DNA of 52,257 nucleotides from Trebouxia sp. TZW2008. Taxonomy: Eukaryota; Chlorophyta; Trebouxiophyceae; Trebouxiales; Trebouxiaceae. Position 1 is the stretch's first letter, and each line of letters begins with the position of its first letter. The notes under the pieces were generated by a model, which saw nothing but the letters and a program-made list of their open reading frames with translations, did no database searches and was not told the origin of the DNA. The stretch is taken from positions 1 through 52,257 of the forward strand of contig BDIU01000498.1 in the NCBI GenBank assembly GCA_002118135.1. The letters are read 5' to 3'. Positions 11,848-23,600 of the stretch are shown here, piece by piece. The position numbers and the translations under genes were made by a program.

Positions 11848-14800
11848 GTTCACACTGTCCCATCTGTCATGATGACAGGGTCTCGCAGATGGTCTGCATG
11901 GCAAGCAATCGTCACTTTTTCGTGGTCAAAGCTGTATGACTTGGCTTGACACACAAGTTGAGCAGCACTCCCGGGCTGCCTGTTTAGACAGAGTCTCCTG
12001 TTATGACGCCTAAGGGCGTAGACTTTCCTTTTCTTTCACAAGTTGACTGCATGCAGACCTGTGTAGCAACGGGACAACCAAAGGTCAGACTTGTCCTGCT
12101 ACTGCTGATGATGGCGCTGCCTCCTCCCCATCATTGCCTGTGGATTCTCCTTGCTATGCTGGAGGTGAGAGTTGCAATTGTTCGGCTAGTGTTGTGCGGA
12201 TGTGACTATAACATTCTGAGATGCTTGCACAGCAGAGCTTAAACGCTGATCACTGCCTGTGGATTCTCCTTGCTATGCTGGAGATGAGAGATGTATCTGA
12301 TCGGCTAGTGTTGCGCTGATGTGACTGTAACATACTGAGATGCTTGCACAGCAGAGCTTAAGCGCTGTTCCAAGAAGGTCGAATGTAGACACACCAGAAG
12401 TGTTGCTCTTGTTTGATGGACTGATCGGCGGCTACGCACAACGTCCCTTGAGCATGTGATTTGAGATGAGATGCACACTCACCAGGACAGAGCCTGGTCT
12501 GTTACAGTGACCCTGTGAGGGCCTGCCTTCGTACCCTGCTAAGCTTTTCAATCTGTTTTTGTTCATTCTAAACATGTGCTAGACAGGCTCAGCAGGCCCA
12601 GCTAGGTACGTACTGGAGCAAATGACTGTCTCCAACCATTTGTATTGAGCATGAAGGATGGTGGAGGTCCTTATAGATGGTCATCTGCCAAGTGTGCCAA
12701 GCTCATGCTGAGCACAAGCTATGTGATCAACAGCGCACTCACGCTGGGTCCCACGCACACACCTAGAACTCTACTGAATTTGATTTGACGCGTGACTTTG
12801 GTAGCGTAAGTGGTGTGGGAACGTGCCCGTGCGCATGATGGAAGCTAGGTCACATACAAAAGCTGTTGATAAGCCGCTATGGGGTCCTTTCAGAAAGCCT
12901 CTGCTGGCAAGAGAACAAATGTAACCCAAGAAGGACACCCAACAATATGCTCCTGATTAGTTTCTAAAACTTTTGACAAAGACCCTCTGAGGCATGGAGA
13001 AATTGATTGTGGCGCTGACAGCGTTGTGGCTGTTTTGCAGATGTGTGTGATGGCCTGACAGACTCCCCTGGTTACAATCAGTACTGCAATGCTGTGGGCT
13101 CAGTACCAGGCACATGTGCAAATCTGACTGCAGCAGGATCCTAATGCACACAAGGCTCAGGTGATCAACCCCAATGTGTCTCTGTGCGGCGTATGCATCT
13201 GCTTAGATGTAAGTAGTGTCACAGATACTCTCATGCCCAAGTGACCTCTGAGTCTCAACCCCGACGTGCCTGCATGCCCATGGAATTTGCACGCACAACA
13301 ACAATCAACACGCAAGAAATACACTCAGTTTTGGAAACCTTGCGACTGCCCTGAATACCCAAGTGTTTGGAAGATGAGTCAGGATCCAAGCACCTCTCTT
13401 TGAGGAATATGCTTGTGGCTGTGACTCAGCTCGCCTGCTTTGCATATCAAAGTCTTGCTGGCGTCTTTTGTTCACTGTTTACTTTTAAGGTCCTGTCAGA
13501 GACCCAACAGGGAGGCCACAGGACACCCTTCGAACTCTACTAGAGACCCACCGTAGGGCCATACCAACTTTCTGTACTGTAGCTGATTACCAGGAAGATA
13601 AATCAAATTTGATGACACGCATTTTGCCCAGTGTTCCTTCTTTGTGACTGCAGATGTGTGCTCCCCTAATGGCAATGTCTGTTCGGCGAGTGGCACATGC
13701 CCCCTGGCTGACGCAGGCAACACTTGCATGGCAGATCTTGGAGGTATGGTTGCTGCTACATTGAGAACAGCACATGTATATATATCCACATGTATATATG
13801 TACATATTTCATTTACAATCATTCATCTACATTGACAACAACACATCTATATATATACACTATATATATGTACATATTTCATTTACAATGAAATGAATAT
13901 GAAGTATATACATACATACACATGTACATAAGACCGCATACTGTTCAGGGCTCGAAGGTCTTGCTAGGTACATATTGTCACCAAGCGAATGTCTTTCAGT
14001 AACCTGGTCTGTTCACATGCTGAACCCCTTCAGATGCATTGATCAAAAGTGTCACTGTCTCTGTCGGCATCCGCAATCACATATGCAATAGATGCAGTGC
14101 CATTCAGCTCATTGTACTCTATCAAGCACACGCTGTGATGAGCCAGGTTGCAGTGATAAGAATGCTGGTGTACAGCATAGACTCCCCTTGTTTCTAGCTG
14201 CAAGCAATGTACCAGCTGTGACCAAGAGCTCTGTTTCCAGTCATGCACAGCCATAGCAACAACCCCCTGTGCATGTGCCAGTTTGTGCAAACGCAGCCTG
14301 GACTTGCATCAGTGAATTTGGGCTCCTGGTTGTGTGCATGCCAGCTCTGGAAACTGAAGCTCTTCCCAAGCTTTGTATGTGAAGCTGTCATGCTGTTGCA
14401 GACTTGTGCAGCTCGGGTAGCAGTCAGGGTGCAGCTTGCCCCAACGCCACAGAAGGTGATGGTCAGAGATCGTACTGTCCAAAGCTGCCCACTGGTTCTG
14501 CCTGCACTGGCACAGGTGACCGCAACCCTCCTATGTGTAACGGGATGATGGCCAAGGAAAGGCGCTCAATGACTCTGAGTTCACAACCCCTGTTGTTTAG
14601 TTGTGCCGACTGTCACTTCATCCACAATAGTAGGCAAGTGCGTATACTGTCTGATGCTGCAATCACATCAATTGCCTGCATGTAGGACCGTGCCTGCACA
14701 TTAGCTTGGCAACATCTCGTATGCAGGGCATGTGTCTTTCTCTCGAGCCATATGCTCATCACGTGCCCTCCTTGTTCTGGCCTGCCTGACGAGACAGGAC

Positions 14801-17172
14801 TTGGGCCACACACACTCAGCACATGTGAAAAGTGTCACTACTATTCATTAAGACATACCCTGATGCAGGCAGGGCTCTTCTGTGCAGTGTCAAACAAGAT
14901 TGTCTTGAATCATGTGATGCAAGCTAGCAGTGACTGCATGAAGCTCGTGGACATATAGTCATTGCCACCATGTGGCACATGCCATCAGCCGTGTTGGCTG
15001 GCAAAAGCATGTAAAATCACTTTCTCTGTCATGCTGAATCTGCAGACTTCTGTGTGTTTGGGGCCAATTGCGTTGGTGCCAAGAATGATGGCTCAGCATC
15101 TGGCGTCTGCACTCCCTTTGTCAAGACAGCTGCCACAAGCAGCCAGGTGATCCACGAGCCCAAACCTCAGTGAAAGCAAAGCTGTATAAGGCTGGCACTC
15201 GTGCCATGTCGCAGACGTTACCGCATCAGGGGAATCTTTGCATCAAAAAACACAAAGCTGTGTGACCACAGGCAGTCTTGACTGCAGATTCCTGCAGAAC
15301 TTAGACAGCATAACAGCGTGCTGATGAAAGCGTACTGCTTCTCAGAGCCCTTGCAAGGAGCATCTCAAATCTGCGTTTGCCGCGTATACACAGCCATGCC
15401 TTTAACTACCTACCTGGCATTTGCGCGGGCACATGTACCGATCAAGGAATCAAACACACAGCCATGCCCGCTCGACAGCCAACCACCATCAAGCTGGCTT
15501 TCCATCCTGCATTCTTAGCTGGGTTTGGGACTTGATGCATGTGTGTGTCTGGGCACAGCCCACTTCTCACATTTTACTGCGATAGAATGCTGTTTGTGCT
15601 GCTGTCAGTGTCCAGCATCACCAAAACCAACACAGCAGCTTTGATGTAGGCAAGCCCACACAGCAGCACCACTGGCCAGGTGTACTCCAATGCAACAACG
15701 GTGCCATCAGTCAGCTCAGTGGCGCGACTGAGCATGTATCGGAATGCTGATGCCTTCAATTCAAGTGAGCGCTCCAGGGTGAGTCTGCCAGCCTCACAAG
15801 CTTTATGTTGTAACAGGCCTTCCTGCCTTTTCTGTGCTTGTGCCACCAGACTTTTGCTGTCAATGGGCTTTCCCAAGTCATCAACAGGCACAATACATTT
15901 TGAAGTCAGCATGCACAGCATGCAAGGCAAGACACTCTGCCTTTGCTACGCTTGTTGTGCCATCAGATGTTTGCTGTCAATGGACGTACACAAATTGTCA
16001 ACAGGCCAATACATTTTCAAGACAGCATGCACTAGCAAGACACTCTGCCTTTGGTGTGCTTGTTGTGCCATCAGATTTTTGCGATCGGGGTTTATGCTGA
16101 GCCACTTGAAAAACACAGCCCACTTGCACGGCTGCATGCCCTGGCAAAATATTCTGTCTTCTCACGCATCCCGGGCTGCCTCTTTAGACAGATACTCCTG
16201 TTATGACTCCTAACGGCTTAGACTTTTCTTTTCTGTTCTGCCTTCTCATGCAAAGTTTGCCTTTGGTGCTGCAGTTCGTGACAGTTCTTGAAGCCAACAT
16301 CTTTGCCAAGATCAATGCCTTGGTCAATGTCACCATCACCACTTTTCTGCCTCCGCACGCAAACCTTGCCTGTGGTGCTGCAGTCTGTGACAGTTCTTGA
16401 AGCGAACATCTTTGCCAAGATCAATGCCTTGGTCAATGTCACCATCACCATCACCACTTTCCAGCCTTCTCACGCAAAGCTTGCTTGTGGTGCTGCAGTT
16501 TGTGACAGTTCTTGAAGCCAACATCTTTGCCAAGATCAACGCGTTGGTCAATGTCACCATCACCAAGGTCACCACTGGCTCTGCAATTGTGGAGAACACA
16601 GTCGCCTTCACAAGCTCAGACAGTGCATCAGCAGCGGCCGGCAGGAGTGCTTTGTTTCAGACCCTGCAGTCTGGCGAGAAAACCATCTTTGGGACAACAT
16701 GGCTCCGTTGCTGTCAGCAATGTCACACAAGGCACTGCTGACAATCCAGGTAAGTCCTTGCAGGTGCCTGGCCTTTTTGGGCTGTGCCGATCAGCCCAAC
16801 CTATGCATGAAAACGTGTGTAACATGCTGAGATGCTTGCACAGCAGAGCTCGAGCACTATTCTGAGAAGGCCTTGTGTAGACAAATCAGAAGTGTTGTTC
16901 TTATCTGCTGGACTGATTGGCGGCTACGTCTGATCTCACTTGAGCATATGCATGTGACTTGAGCTGAGACGCACACTGACTAGGACAGAGCCTCATCTGT
17001 TACAACATGCATGCCCAGATTAGCAGCGTGGCGTGACTTGGCAAGGCTGTGACTACATGGTTGGTGGTGTGTTGCTGCAGATAAGAACAGCAGTGGTGCT
17101 GCTGGGAGTGGCATTGCACTCTGGGCCATAGCAGTCGCTATCTTGGCAGCCGCTTTGAATGGCAGCTTCTGA
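11317..17172 (+). CDS. GPI-anchored Cys-rich surface protein, probably degenerate
   Basis: Plus-strand exons at 11317-11421, 13041-about 13144, 13654-13743, 14402-14515, 15046-15145, 16499-16749 and 17081-17172. The first five carry small Cys-rich modules (for example VCSPNGNVCSASGTCPLADA) and several begin and end in phase 1. The 16499 exon holds a conserved extracellular motif (VTVLEANIFAKINALVNVTI). The last exon codes a linker and a hydrophobic tail (IALWAIAVAILAAALNGSF, then stop) typical of a GPI-attachment signal, so a cell-surface location is likely. Two faults argue for a pseudogene: an in-frame TAA at about 13142 with no good donor before it, and a frameshift near 16693 between FGTT and SVAVSNVTQGTADNP. 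The signal peptide exon was not found. I do not know a specific function. Confidence 0.5.
11813..11845 (+). repeat. Poly-C tract, 33 bases
   Basis: An uninterrupted run of C follows CACCTGCA. The complementary strand is a G run able to form quadruplexes. The length is likely to vary between individuals and to be error-prone in sequencing. Confidence 0.97.
11965..12045 (+). repeat. Dispersed repeat C, copy 1 (copy 2 at 16168-16250)
   Basis: CCCGGGCTGCCT(G/C)TTTAGACAGA, CTCCTGTTATGAC(G/T)CCTAA and TAGACTTT are shared with 16168-16250 in the same orientation. Both copies lie inside the Cys-rich gene. The second sits just before the exon-edge array at 16275. Confidence 0.8.
12134..12371 (+). repeat. 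Tandem duplication, 119-bp unit
   Basis: Two copies start with TGCCTGTGGATTCTCCTTGC at 12134 and 12253 and end in GATGCTTGCACAGCAGAGCT. The second runs on into sequence that is repeated again near 16.8 kb. Confidence 0.9.
12330..12510 (+). repeat. Dispersed repeat A, copy 1 (copy 2 at 16818-17000)
   Basis: The segment from GATGCTTGCACAGCAGAGCT through GAAGTGTTG, GGACTGAT(C/T)GGCGGCTACG and GACAGAGCCT to CTGTTACA matches 16818-17000 in order and orientation, with moderate divergence. Both copies lie in introns of the Cys-rich gene. No open frame or terminal inverted repeat was seen. Confidence 0.8.
12555..12705 (+). repeat. Dispersed repeat B, copy 1 (copy 2 at 28245-28415)
   Basis: The segment CAGGCTCAGCAGGCCCAGCT, then GAGCAAATGA, GTGCATGAAG/AGCATGAAGG and TCTGCCAAGTG matches 28245-28415 in the same order. 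Copy 2 is in an intron of the WDR26 homologue. It directly follows repeat A here, so the two may be parts of one older element. Confidence 0.7.
15574..15890 (-). CDS. Antisense orphan exon with a membrane-like C terminus
   Basis: A minus-strand open frame ends at 15574, inside an intron of the plus-strand Cys-rich gene. It codes a basic, Gln-rich start (KSLVAQAQKRQEGL), then LERSLELKASAFRYMLSRA, and a hydrophobic stretch (WPVVLLCGLAYIKAAVLVL) close to the stop. Tandem copies of its first part lie upstream, as at confirmed exon starts, which supports a real acceptor near 15865-15885. No partner exons were found. It may be the last exon of a nested antisense gene or a relic. Confidence 0.35.
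15885..16095 (-). repeat. Tandem copies of the antisense orphan exon start
   Basis: Two further copies of the segment coding DSK(S/H)L(V/M)AQ lie at about 15955-15990 and 16060-16085, with a unit of about 110 bp. On the plus strand they show CACTCTGCCTTTG and TTGTTGTGCCATCAGA in each unit. The unit spans a putative acceptor plus exon start. Confidence 0.8.
16265..16498 (+). repeat. Two extra copies of the start of a Cys-rich-gene exon
   Basis: The real exon begins at 16499 with coding FVTVLEANIFAKINALVNVT. Near-identical copies, acceptor CTGCAG included, begin at 16275 and 16384 (spacing 109 and 115 bp). Each runs for about 70 bp of coding sequence, then drops into CTTTCTGCC or CTTTCCAGCC intron-like sequence and a fresh acceptor. 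The three copies differ at only a few bases, so the event is recent. Confidence 0.93.
16818..17000 (+). repeat. Dispersed repeat A, copy 2
   Basis: This is the partner of 12330-12510, beginning near GATGCTTGCACAGCAGAGCT and ending at CATCTGTTACA. It lies in the last intron of the Cys-rich gene. Confidence 0.8.
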
Positions 17173-17665
17173 TACATACTTGCAGATAGCAAATGAAGCA
17201 GTCAGAGCAATGTAACGATATATCCTGTCGCATAAGCCCGCCCAATTGCACACTTGATTTCAGCAGGGTGAGCCAAACAGCAGTGTCACAAATCTGTCAT
17301 CAGATGAACCAGCTCATTGGGGCGCTACACTGCTGCATGTGTGGTTGCGCTCAGCTGGATTGCATGCAGGGCCATCAGAAACTGTGCTAGCGATGGCTCA
17401 GTCGTACTCTGTCCACTCACCAACACAGACTACGATCAAGGAAGACAGATGAAGCAGACATGTGTAAATCGCAAGCACTGGCAATAAGCATCAAGTTCCC
17501 TGCACAAATGTATGATCCTCCAACAGCAATGCAGTCGTGATGATTACTTAAGCTTGACTTCAGCTAGACTGCATTGCCAATGCCACTGGTCACTGTATCT
17601 AGGCTCATGCACGCATCAACCAATGCTGTGACAAACACATCAATGGTCTCATTGCAAGCACTGAG
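17173..17665. other. Intergenic between convergent genes
   Basis: This is spacer between the end of the Cys-rich gene (plus) and the last ARMC8 exon (minus). No exon or repeat was recognised. It probably holds both 3' untranslated regions. Confidence 0.5.
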
Positions 17666-20600
17666 TCACGTCTCGTGCAAGGAAGCACAACCAAAATGGT
17701 TCAAAGCGGTGCTGGCGCGCTCTTGCACATCAAGGGACATGTCCTGAAGCATGTCTCGAAGCCTTGCTTCTGTCCCAACACTTTGAAATTGCTGTATCCG
17801 TTTGCCAGGACCTTGAGGACTATCACTGTCGCTGCACACAAACACAACGCCAATTTACAGAGCAGCTTCCACTTTACACAGTGCACCAGATGCAGCTACA
17901 ACAGAACAGCAACTATACTTCAACCTTTGTCAAATAATGCGGCGTATGCAGCATATACATTAGCTGAGGCGTGACTTGTGTTGTATAAATGCTCTCATAA
18001 GTGACCAACGAGTCCCAATCACACAGATGCAGCGCTTGAGCGTGCCAGCAGTCACAATCACAGAGCTGTGCCTTAGACATGGACAGGCAGCCCATGGTCA
18101 AGTACAGCATGATTACCACACCTCAGTCTTGTTGCATTTGCACAAGCCATGCTGTAAATGCACAAGCAATCTCCAATCAATGAACAATTGACAATAAACC
18201 TCTGCGTCTGGGGTACAGACGCAGATGTGACTCCTAACACTTCCTTACTTGACAGCACAGGTGAATCCAGCGACCTGGTCAGGACTTGTGTCCTGAAGTG
18301 GGCACATGTCTGGATGCATCAAAGAAAGACAATGCAATAGGCAATGTCCAGAACCAGACAAATGTCCTGATGACAAAAGGCTGAACCAAACAAAGGCAAT
18401 GGGAGGCAGTTTCGTACCCTTCTGTTAGGTTGAGGATGACCCACAAAGCAGCTGTGCGTACATCCACTCCCTCATTATGCAGGTGGGCTTTGATGCACTC
18501 AGCAGCCACACTGGCTATGGCGTCCCGATCTTCTTCACTGCCTACAGTCATGGCAAAACTGCTTTTCGAAAGAGCTCAAGTCACATCATCACAGCAGTTT
18601 TAAATGCAGCCTCAGTAGCATTTCACGTCAGCAAAGCAACAGCGCAACAGACTGCTGAACATGAGCAGCTGAGCTGAGCAGTCTCTACACAGTCGAGACA
18701 ATACAAGGGATAGAAGAGAAGCAGCTTTGTACAAGCCTGTGATTGGGCCATGCAGGCAGGCAGGCCAATCTATGGCTGCAAAGTTTGCATGACAAAACAG
18801 GGTTGGCATCACAGGGATCTCCTTACACTAAGAGAGAGAGAGAGAGAGAGGTTTTACATCCTTTAGCCAGCCAACAAGTCTGATCGGATGTGTTGGGGTA
18901 AAATCCCCAACAACTTTCTCAGTTCAATGTTCATTTGGACGCCCCTTTGAAAACAATAATACCATCATCGCTTGGTCAACGTAAATTGCGTTGAAGGAAA
19001 AACACGGCCCCAGACATTGTACAAAACATACACTCCTGGCAGCCAATGCAAAAAACCTTCACAGTAAACACTAGCAACGGCAATGAGGGACTAACTCACA
19101 TTGATGCAAGCACGAAGGCTGATCTTGGGCTACAGACTTGAACAGGCAGTAGAGGGTGTGCAACAGGAGGAGCTGTTGTCGCAGTTGTGGCAACTAGGCT
19201 GGTCCATACTATCTTTCAAACAAGCCAAAAAGGCTGAGCTGTGGCTGCAAAGTTGGAGAGGCAGTAGCGTGTGTGCACCAGGTGGGGCTGCGGGGGGCTG
19301 CGAGTTGTTGCTACAGTATGCTGGCAGGCAGGTTGACCGGATGCTAAATAGTTGTCACGGCAACAGAGGATGCGCAGCAGCAGGAGCTACATAATACATT
19401 CCCATACTGTACAGGCAAGCTGACCTGTGGCTGCAAAATTGGAGAGGCAGTAGAGGGTGTGCACCAGGTGGGGCTGTGGGCCCTGCAACTTGTGCAGGCG
19501 GGCTACAAGAGCTGGCACTGCCCTGCCCCCACTCCACTGCTTTACGCCCTCTGCAGCCGCCTTGCCAGCAGCCAAATTGCGCATGAACAAAAATGCCTTG
19601 TCCTGCACATCAGAGGAGGGATTATGGCATTTGCATGACTTGTGGACCCCGCTCCACTGCTTTGCACTCCCTGCAACCGCCAGCAGTCAAATTGCGCATG
19701 AACAGAAACGCCTTGTCCTGCACATCGATGGAGGGACTTTTTGCATTCACATGCACCGTTTGCGGGCCCTGCTCCACTGCTTCAGACTCTCTGCAACCGC
19801 TTTGCCAGCAGTCAAGTTGCGCATGAACAAAAACACCTTGTCCTGGACCCCCAAGGGAGAGTAACCATACTTTCATGTATCCTACATGTCAAAGGAAGGA
19901 ATGATGACACTTGCCAGCAGGCAATTTGCGCATCAACAGAATTGCCTTGTCCTGCGCATCAGCAGCAGTGTCAACATCTCAAGGCGCTTGAGGCAACAGA
20001 TTGTAAGACTACTATAGCATGATTACACAGCCAATTGCTCGTGTGCAAGCAAGCTTGATTCTGCTTTTGGATAAGTGAACAGGTTGGTAGTGAACACAGG
20101 CACCATCTGACACACAGCAGCAGCTGGAATATGCTGCAGTACATTGCAGCTAGCAGCAAACAGCAAGCTGATCTGCACGGCCATATCCTGGCCTTGAAGC
20201 AACAGGGCGACCTGATTACAAGGCAGACCTGCCATGACTTCAGCCCATTTTGGTTGGCCTTGTAGCAGCTGCTGCATGTCGACTCATACAGTCAGCAGCA
20301 AACAGCAGGCTGACCTGCACAGCGATGTCTGATCTCACAGCAGCAAAGCAACTTGGTCCCAAGCCAGGGCTGCCGTGCCTGTTTAAGCCACGACCTGACT
20401 GGCCTGGTAGCAGCTGGAACATGTCATAACAGAATGCATTTAGCAGCAAACAAAAAGCTGACCTGCACAATGTCCTGATCTTGCAGCAGCAGGGGAATTT
20501 GGTCCCAGGACATAGCTGCCATGACTACTTTAGCCACAGTTTGGCTGGCCTGGTAGCAGCTGGAACATGTCATTACAGAATACATTTAGCAGCAAACAAA

Positions 20601-23600
20601 AAGCTGACCTGCACAATGTCCTGGTCTTGCAGCAGCAGGGGAATTTGGTCCCAGGACATAGCTGCCATGACTACTTTAGCCACAGTTTGGCTGGCCTGGT
20701 AGCAGCTGGAATATGTCATAACAGAATGCATTTAGCAGCAAACAAAAAGCTGACCTGCACAATGTCCTGGTCTTGCAGCAGCAGGGCAACTTGATCCCAA
20801 GACAGGGCTGCCATAACTGCCTTAGCCACATCTTGACTGGCTTCATGCAACAGGTTTGCCAGCATCCAGATAGCGCTGCAGCGAACCTCCTCTTCAGGCA
20901 CAGTCACCATCTGCACGACGGTTGCCAGCTCGCCAGAATGCACTATACTGTCCTGCAAAGCATACCCAACAATTGGAAAAGAAAGGTCATCTGAACAACA
21001 GCTGCTAGCCTGCCTGCAAGCACTATGCTGTCCATCACAGCATGCCCGCAACTGTTGGGAGGCACTGTAATCAGCAGTTTTGCCCCACGAATGTCAGTCA
21101 CACAATACGTGCAAATGTCAAGTATTGACAGCCATTGCACAGAAGTCTGCCTCATCATGTTGATGTCAGATTCAAGGCACCAATCACGCTGCGCATTCAC
21201 CACACTTCTGCATGGATTCAGAAGGATGCAAGTCGCAGATGTCCAAATTTGTGCCACAGACATGTTGCATAAAATGTACTTTGACACTGGCTGTGTTTGA
21301 CACCAGGTTGGTCACCATCAAAATTGCATAAACTGTACCGACGCTGTCTGCATTTAATGCCAGATTGGTCCCCATGTCAAGCATACATTGACAATGGCTG
21401 TGTCCAATACTTGATTGATCAACATTCACTGTATCAAATTTACCTTGACACTGGCGGTGTTCGATACTGGGTTGGTCATCACCAAAATTGCAGGAACTGT
21501 ACCTTGACACTGGCTGTGTCCAGTGTGAGATTGGTCAACATATCGAGCATACATTGACGATGAATGTGTCCAATACTTGGTTGATCAAAATACACTGCAT
21601 CAAATGTACCTTGATACTGGCTATGTTCAACACCAGGTTGGTCAACACAGAAATTGCAGGAACTGTACCTTGACACTGGCTGTATCCAATGCCAGGTTGG
21701 TCAAAGCCTCTAGGGCTGTCAGCTGTACATCTTGGTCAGGTTTGGTCAGGAGCCTCAGAACAGCTGGAGTCAGGTCTGGAAGCTCAAAGCTTCTCAAACA
21801 CTTCATGCTGCAGCTCAAGCTGCGTATGCATGCACATGCGGCTGAGCACACCTGCAAAGCAGAGTACAAAATGTGCTGAGGATCCAAAGGTCTTGCTCAC
21901 TACGTTCTTTCATTGAAGACTGCAACAGCATTGCATAGACGGCACAACAAAGTACAAAAGGTGTGAAAAGCCTTGCTCAACACATGCTTCAGCTAGAATT
22001 GCGCCAGCATTGCACAGATCAACCATGGAAACAGTGCTGGCAGTGTCAACAAGCTGCCAGGCTCACATCCTGTGCAAGGGTGCAGTTGGATGACAGCAAG
22101 CCATGAGAGCAAGATAGGAAATGCCAGTGATGCACAGAAGCAGGTCTGAAGGAGCAAAGCCTTGCCTCAAGATTGGCATCTAGAAGTGCCTTTGCCACTT
22201 GACCAACACATGCACGCTCCATAAATTTCCAGCGAGCATTGCCGTCATTCTTGCATAGCACTGCAATTGCACGCAACATGCCAGCCTGCACACAGTCAGG
22301 ACCGCTCATAACATACCCTATGCCAGCATCAAGTTGCCCAGGCACAAAACATCTGGAATGCAAGACGGGTCCGAAGTGGCAGCAGGTGTCCACACGGCAG
22401 CAAGCTATGCTAACAAGCTATCCTATGGTGCATCTGCTCTGGAATGATGTCACTGGGTTCAGCAAAGCTCGGGAAAAGCTGGTGGTAGTGCAGAGGCATT
22501 GTCTCAGCTGATATCAGATATGCATGCATCATCATGTACATCATTCACACGCTTCCTAGTGAGGAGCTATTGCCTAGGTAGGTGCATACAGAAGCAATGA
22601 GCTGCCTGCATGCACATTTAGCAGAAGGGACAAGTGCACCAGCAGAGCAGCAGATGTCTTGCCTTGAAGTGTGGACTGCTCTGCCATATCTGTTCATGGT
22701 GCATGAGAGTTGTCAAGCTGCTGATAGCGTCCATGTCATTGGCTGCACGCTGCATGGCAGGACTCTGCTGCAGCAGCTCATACAGCACGCACGGCACCTG
22801 GCATGGGACGGTTCCTAGGTGGAGCAGCTTCAGCAACACAGGAAGCATTGCACGCTGCAGTGCCTGCAGACACACCAAGTTTGTCTACAAGCTGAATTGC
22901 TCCAGAAGGCAGGGACATTGCAAGTTTTGCACAGCAATTGACAGCACTTATGCGCTCTGGTCATATTGATGGCTGAACACCATTGCTCAGCGATGCAACA
23001 GCAGGCTGAGGGTCTGGGTCTGCTTTGCGCCTGTCAAATGACGACTGGCTCAGAATTGTCATTGGTCTGAGCAAAGCAGCTCACTACAGCGCTGACCTCA
23101 ACAGTTTGGGAATCAATCTCAGCTGCTTCTTTTGCTGCACAGATTGTCGCCAGGCACATGCATGTGGCCAGGTTATCTGCAGGAGATTTTGTCTTCAGCA
23201 AAGACAGCAAGCCATGGTACCAGTTAGGGTGAGCGACGCACTGCACAACTGCCTTGCTGCTGCTTTGCATTTGCTCGCTCAGAGTGACCAATGCTATGCT
23301 TCTGTCAGCACTGTCTGACAGCGCTAGCTGCATCAGAGCTTTGACTGCTGCCGGTTCCTGTGCAAGCTTCTCTTGAGTTTCCTGCAAACACGAGAGGTAG
23401 GCTTAGCCCCAGTCAGGAGCACAGCTCACACCATCCTGGGCAACTAGCTGTGCTGTGACTGGGCAGGCGCTGATGAAGAGGCAAAGATGGGTATGAGAGC
23501 GTACCGCAGGTGCCAATTCACTGAAATATGCCAAAACCTGAGTAGCCAATTGAGCTATCTGGGGTTCAGCAGCTGCTGTTAGACTGATCAGCTTTTGCAA

